64,000 bases of DNA from Opitutus sp. ER46 (lineage in GTDB: Bacteria > Verrucomicrobiota > Verrucomicrobiia > Opitutales > Opitutaceae): NCBI RefSeq assembly GCF_003054705.1, contig NZ_QAYX01000023.1, forward strand, positions 620,001 through 684,000, read 5' to 3'. The notes beneath the pieces are model-generated. The model saw only the letters and a program-made list of their open reading frames with translations, made no database searches and was not told the origin of the DNA. This document shows positions 61,644 to 64,000 of this stretch, piece by piece. How positions within the stretch are numbered: position 1 is the stretch's first letter; each line of letters starts with the position of its first letter. Position numbers and translations under genes: made by a program.

Positions 61644-62027
61644 TCAGCCGGTCACCGTAAGGTTCGTGGCGAGGATGGGTTCCTCGTCGATCTCGATGAG
61701 GAGGGAGTATTCGCCGGCCTGAGGAAAGGTGAGATTGCGGATCTCGTTGATGAGGTTGATCCGGTGCAGCGGGCTCTGGGACTCGAAGGGCCGTTCCAGC
61801 AGCGGGCGGGGTTGCTCGTTATCCAGACCCATGGATATCCGCAACTTATGCTGGCCCGGCGCGCAGTCGGTGATCGTCAGGAACCAGATCATGAACGGGT
61901 GCGTCACCGGGAAATGACGTGCCTGGATGTTCGAAAAGATGCCGAGAATCGTGTGCTTCCCCGATCCTGGGTCGATGTGGACGCCATCGCAGGTGAGCCA
62001 GGCGAGGAGCTGAGGTTTCGATTGCAC
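61644..62027 (-). CDS. DUF6941-family protein, unknown function
   Basis: 127 residues, all-beta by pattern, without signal peptide or membrane helix. LLAWLTCDGVHIDPGSGKH, LGIFSNIQARHFP and FMIWFLTITD match the short family annotated DUF6941, followed by a C-terminal beta-sandwich-like half (GEYSLLIEIDEEPILATN). No enzymatic residues are apparent. It precedes the PfkB kinase by 67 bp on the same strand and is divergent from the small membrane protein. I assign no function. Confidence 0.7.
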   Translation of the reverse strand: MQSKPQLLAWLTCDGVHIDPGSGKHTILGIFSNIQARHFPVTHPFMIWFLTITDCAPGQHKLRISMGLDNEQPRPLLERPFESQSPLHRINLINEIRNLTFPQAGEYSLLIEIDEEPILATNLTVTG

Positions 62028-62134
62028 AGCAGCAGGAGGACGAGGCGCTTGGGAGGGTGCAATTTCATTTTCCGATGAAGTGGCCGGCGGGAGATTTTCC
62101 TTGGAGGCGGCGAAGGCGGTCGTTTTGTGGGGCC

Positions 62135-62359
62135 GTGCTTCTCGCGGAGATCAGTAAGGCGGCGGGTGCGGCGTCCGGCTCGGAGGGGCTTTTCCACGGC
62201 TACCCGCCATGGCTGGTGGTGCTGTTGGGGGCGTTTCTTGCCGCGCTGGCGCTCTGGTTATTCGGCAAGCTGCTCAAGTGGGTGATCTGGCTCGTGATCA
62301 TCCTCGTGTTGGCCGGCGGGATCATCGTTGCGGTGAGGATGTTCTTCGAGAGTCGGTGA
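62135..62359 (+). CDS. Small membrane protein (two hydrophobic segments)
   Basis: 74 residues from the GTG at 62135. The frame is open back to 62057, but that part is Arg-rich and not protein-like. A short N-terminal Ala/Gly/Ser part precedes [20 protein letters not shown] and [19 protein letters not shown], two likely membrane helices with a Lys/Leu turn between, and a charged end (FFESR). No family recognised. It lies between DUF6941 and pyrG. It could be a genuine small inner-membrane protein, but the start and even its expression are uncertain. Confidence 0.45.
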   Translation: MLLAEISKAAGAASGSEGLFHGYPPWLVVLLGAFLAALALWLFGKLLKWVIWLVIILVLAGGIIVAVRMFFESR

Positions 62360-62504
62360 GCGGGCGGGCTCGCGGCGCCAACTCGCCCTCGCGCGCGTAC
62401 GGCAGCGGCTGGTGTGGCGGCAAGCGGCAAATCTCCGGCGGTTGGGCTGCAAAATCGAAGTTAGGCTTGCACGGCAAAAACCCGGCCGGTCAACCTGTCC
62501 CCCC

Positions 62505-64000
62505 GTGAAATACATTTTCGTCACGGGGGGCGTCGTTTCCTCATTGGGCAAAGGACTCACGGCGGCGGCGCTGGGCGCCTTGCTGGAGCTGCGCGGACTT
62601 ACGGTTCGAATTCAGAAATTCGATCCGTACCTGAACGTCGACCCGGGCACCATGAGCCCGTACCAGCACGGCGAAGTGTATGTGCTCGAGGACGGCGCGG
62701 AGACCGACCTCGATCTCGGCCATTATGAGCGGTTCACCAGCGGCAAGCTGTCGCGCCTGAACAGCCTCTCTTCCGGCCAGGTGTACGAGGCCGTGATCCA
62801 GAAGGAGCGCCGCGGCGACTACCTCGGGAAGACGGTCCAGGTGATCCCGCACGTGACGAACGAGATCAAGGACCGCATCTACGCCGGCGGGAAGGATGCC
62901 GACATCCTCATCACCGAGATCGGCGGCACCACGGGCGACATCGAGGGCCTGCCGTTCCTCGAAGCGATGCGTCAGTTCGCCCTCGAGGTTGGCCCCAAGG
63001 ACGTGCTCTTCATCCACGTCACCCTCGTCCCGTACGTCGCCGCCGCCGGCGAGTTGAAGACGAAGCCCACCCAGCAGTCCGTCGCGAAGCTGCGCGAGAT
63101 CGGCATCCAGCCGCACGTTCTCGTCTGCCGCACGGAGCGTCCGCTCGACGCCGACCTGCGCGACAAGCTTTCGCTCTTCTGCAACGTGCCGGTGAAGGCC
63201 GTGGTCGAGTGCCGCGACGTCGAGCACTCGATCTACGAGCTGCCGCTGGCGCTCCAGGCCGAGGGGCTGGACCAGTTGGTCCTCGATCTTTTCGGGCTCA
63301 AGAATCCGCCCCCGGCGAAGAACATCTGGGTCGAGATCGTCCGCCGCCTGCTCACGCCGCGCCACGAGGTGACGATCGGCGTCGTCGGCAAGTACATCGA
63401 GCTGCAGGACGCCTACAAATCCGTGTACGAGTCGATCACGCACGCGGGCATCGCCAACAACTGCAAGGTGAACGTCCGCCGCATCGATGCCGAGGACCTC
63501 GAGCGCAAGGGCGGGCTCTCGCTCCTGAAGGGGCTCGACGGCATCCTGGTGCCGGGCGGGTTCGGCGACCGCGGCACCGAGGGCAAGATCGCGGCTGCGA
63601 AATACGCCCGCGAGAACAAGGTCCCTTACTACGGGCTCTGCCTGGGCCTGCAGATCGCGGTGATCGAGTTTGCCCGCAACGTCCTGAAGCTCGCCGGCGC
63701 CAACAGCACCGAGTTCGATCCGAAGGCCGAGCACCCCGTGATCGCGATCATGGAGGAGCAGAAGAAGATCGTGGATAAAGGCGCGACGATGCGGCTCGGC
63801 AGCTACGAGTGCGCGCTCACGCCCGGCACCCTCGCCGCGAAGGCCTACGGCGTGGAGAACATCCGCGAGCGCCACCGCCACCGCTACGAGGTGAACAACG
63901 CCTACGTGGGCCAACTGCAGCGCGCCGGGCTGATCGTCAGCGGCGTGAATCCGCGCCGCAACCTGGTCGAGATCGTGGAGCTCAAGGGCCATCCGTGGTT
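62505..64000 (+). CDS. pyrG: CTP synthase, 3' end beyond window
   Basis: 498 residues visible of an expected ~540, from a GTG that starts the invariant [16 protein letters not shown] (P-loop). Amidoligase domain to ~265 with [13 protein letters not shown] and GGTTGDIEG; glutamine amidotransferase domain from ~285 with oxyanion motif [12 protein letters not shown] and nucleophile C379 (YGLCLGLQ). The catalytic His-Glu pair lies outside the window. It converts UTP, ATP and glutamine to CTP. No clear promoter can be picked in the 145 bp upstream. A standard housekeeping gene that marks the end of the accessory region. Confidence 0.97.
   Translation, partial: MKYIFVTGGVVSSLGKGLTAAALGALLELRGLTVRIQKFDPYLNVDPGTMSPYQHGEVYVLEDGAETDLDLGHYERFTSGKLSRLNSLSSGQVYEAVIQKERRGDYLGKTVQVIPHVTNEIKDRIYAGGKDADILITEIGGTTGDIEGLPFLEAMRQFALEVGPKDVLFIHVTLVPYVAAAGELKTKPTQQSVAKLREIGIQPHVLVCRTERPLDADLRDKLSLFCNVPVKAVVECRDVEHSIYELPLALQAEGLDQLVLDLFGLKNPPPAKNIWVEIVRRLLTPRHEVTIGVVGKYIELQDAYKSVYESITHAGIANNCKVNVRRIDAEDLERKGGLSLLKGLDGILVPGGFGDRGTEGKIAAAKYARENKVPYYGLCLGLQIAVIEFARNVLKLAGANSTEFDPKAEHPVIAIMEEQKKIVDKGATMRLGSYECALTPGTLAAKAYGVENIRERHRHRYEVNNAYVGQLQRAGLIVSGVNPRRNLVEIVELKGHPW

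Noticed and set aside
1-64000. tRNA, rRNA, transposase or phage genes
   Set aside because: I found no sequence that supports any of these. Without covariance-model searches short RNAs could still be missed.

Overview
The window is GC-rich (I estimate the mid to high 60s percent) and densely coded. The gene repertoire points to an aerobic or facultative plant-polymer degrader of the Verrucomicrobiota, most likely Opitutaceae. The clues are very long surface glycosidases, large TonB-dependent receptors with an N-terminal carboxypeptidase-regulatory domain and no SusD partner, kduI/kduD, and DUF4861 and DUF6941 proteins. The assignment rests on gene style and not on a marker gene. I see no rRNA, tRNA, CRISPR array, transposase or phage gene. 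Long open frames antisense to real genes are common here and were left out.

Layout. 1-5909 (minus): 5'-part of a giant secreted GH9 cellulase-type enzyme, cut by the window edge. 6344-20599 (minus): a surface-polysaccharide and signalling block made of an acyltransferase, two two-component islands (7783-10172 and 15043-20599) and, between them, a lipoprotein OPX exporter and an unusual PCP-OPX fusion. 21167-41788 (plus): a 20.6-kb, tightly coupled NRPS/PKS operon (four megasynthase genes, a Sfp-type PPTase and a cyclic-peptide-type ABC exporter). 42130-47036 (plus): nifJ and a dihydroorotate-dehydrogenase-like gene. 47275-55470 (minus): a pectin/uronate locus (kduD, kduI, DUF4861, TonB receptor, GH28 polygalacturonase) with a divergent LacI-type regulator at 55653-56717. 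56950-62027 (minus): a second TonB receptor, a PfkB kinase and a DUF6941 gene. 62135-64000 (plus): a small membrane protein and the 5' part of pyrG.

The main discovery candidate is the hybrid operon. Its module order reads C-A(Leu-like)-T / C-A(Gly-like, interrupted by a luciferase-like monooxygenase)-T / KS-AT(malonyl)-ACP-C-A-T / C-A(Val-like)-T-TE. The terminal TE has Cys where Ser is usual. The Gly domain with a monooxygenase between motifs A4 and A5 resembles the last modules of myxothiazol and melithiazol assembly lines. Here it sits mid-line, ahead of a PKS module, so its chemistry should differ.

A second layer of interest is non-coding. A family of inverted polypyrimidine/polypurine repeats (arms about 25-45 nt) recurs only between genes, at seven loci. 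Two further palindromic repeat families and a tandem 30-bp palindrome upstream of the NRPS operon accompany it. A 16-bp perfect palindrome with a central CG lies between the GH28 gene and lacI. It has a 15/16 match upstream of nifJ.
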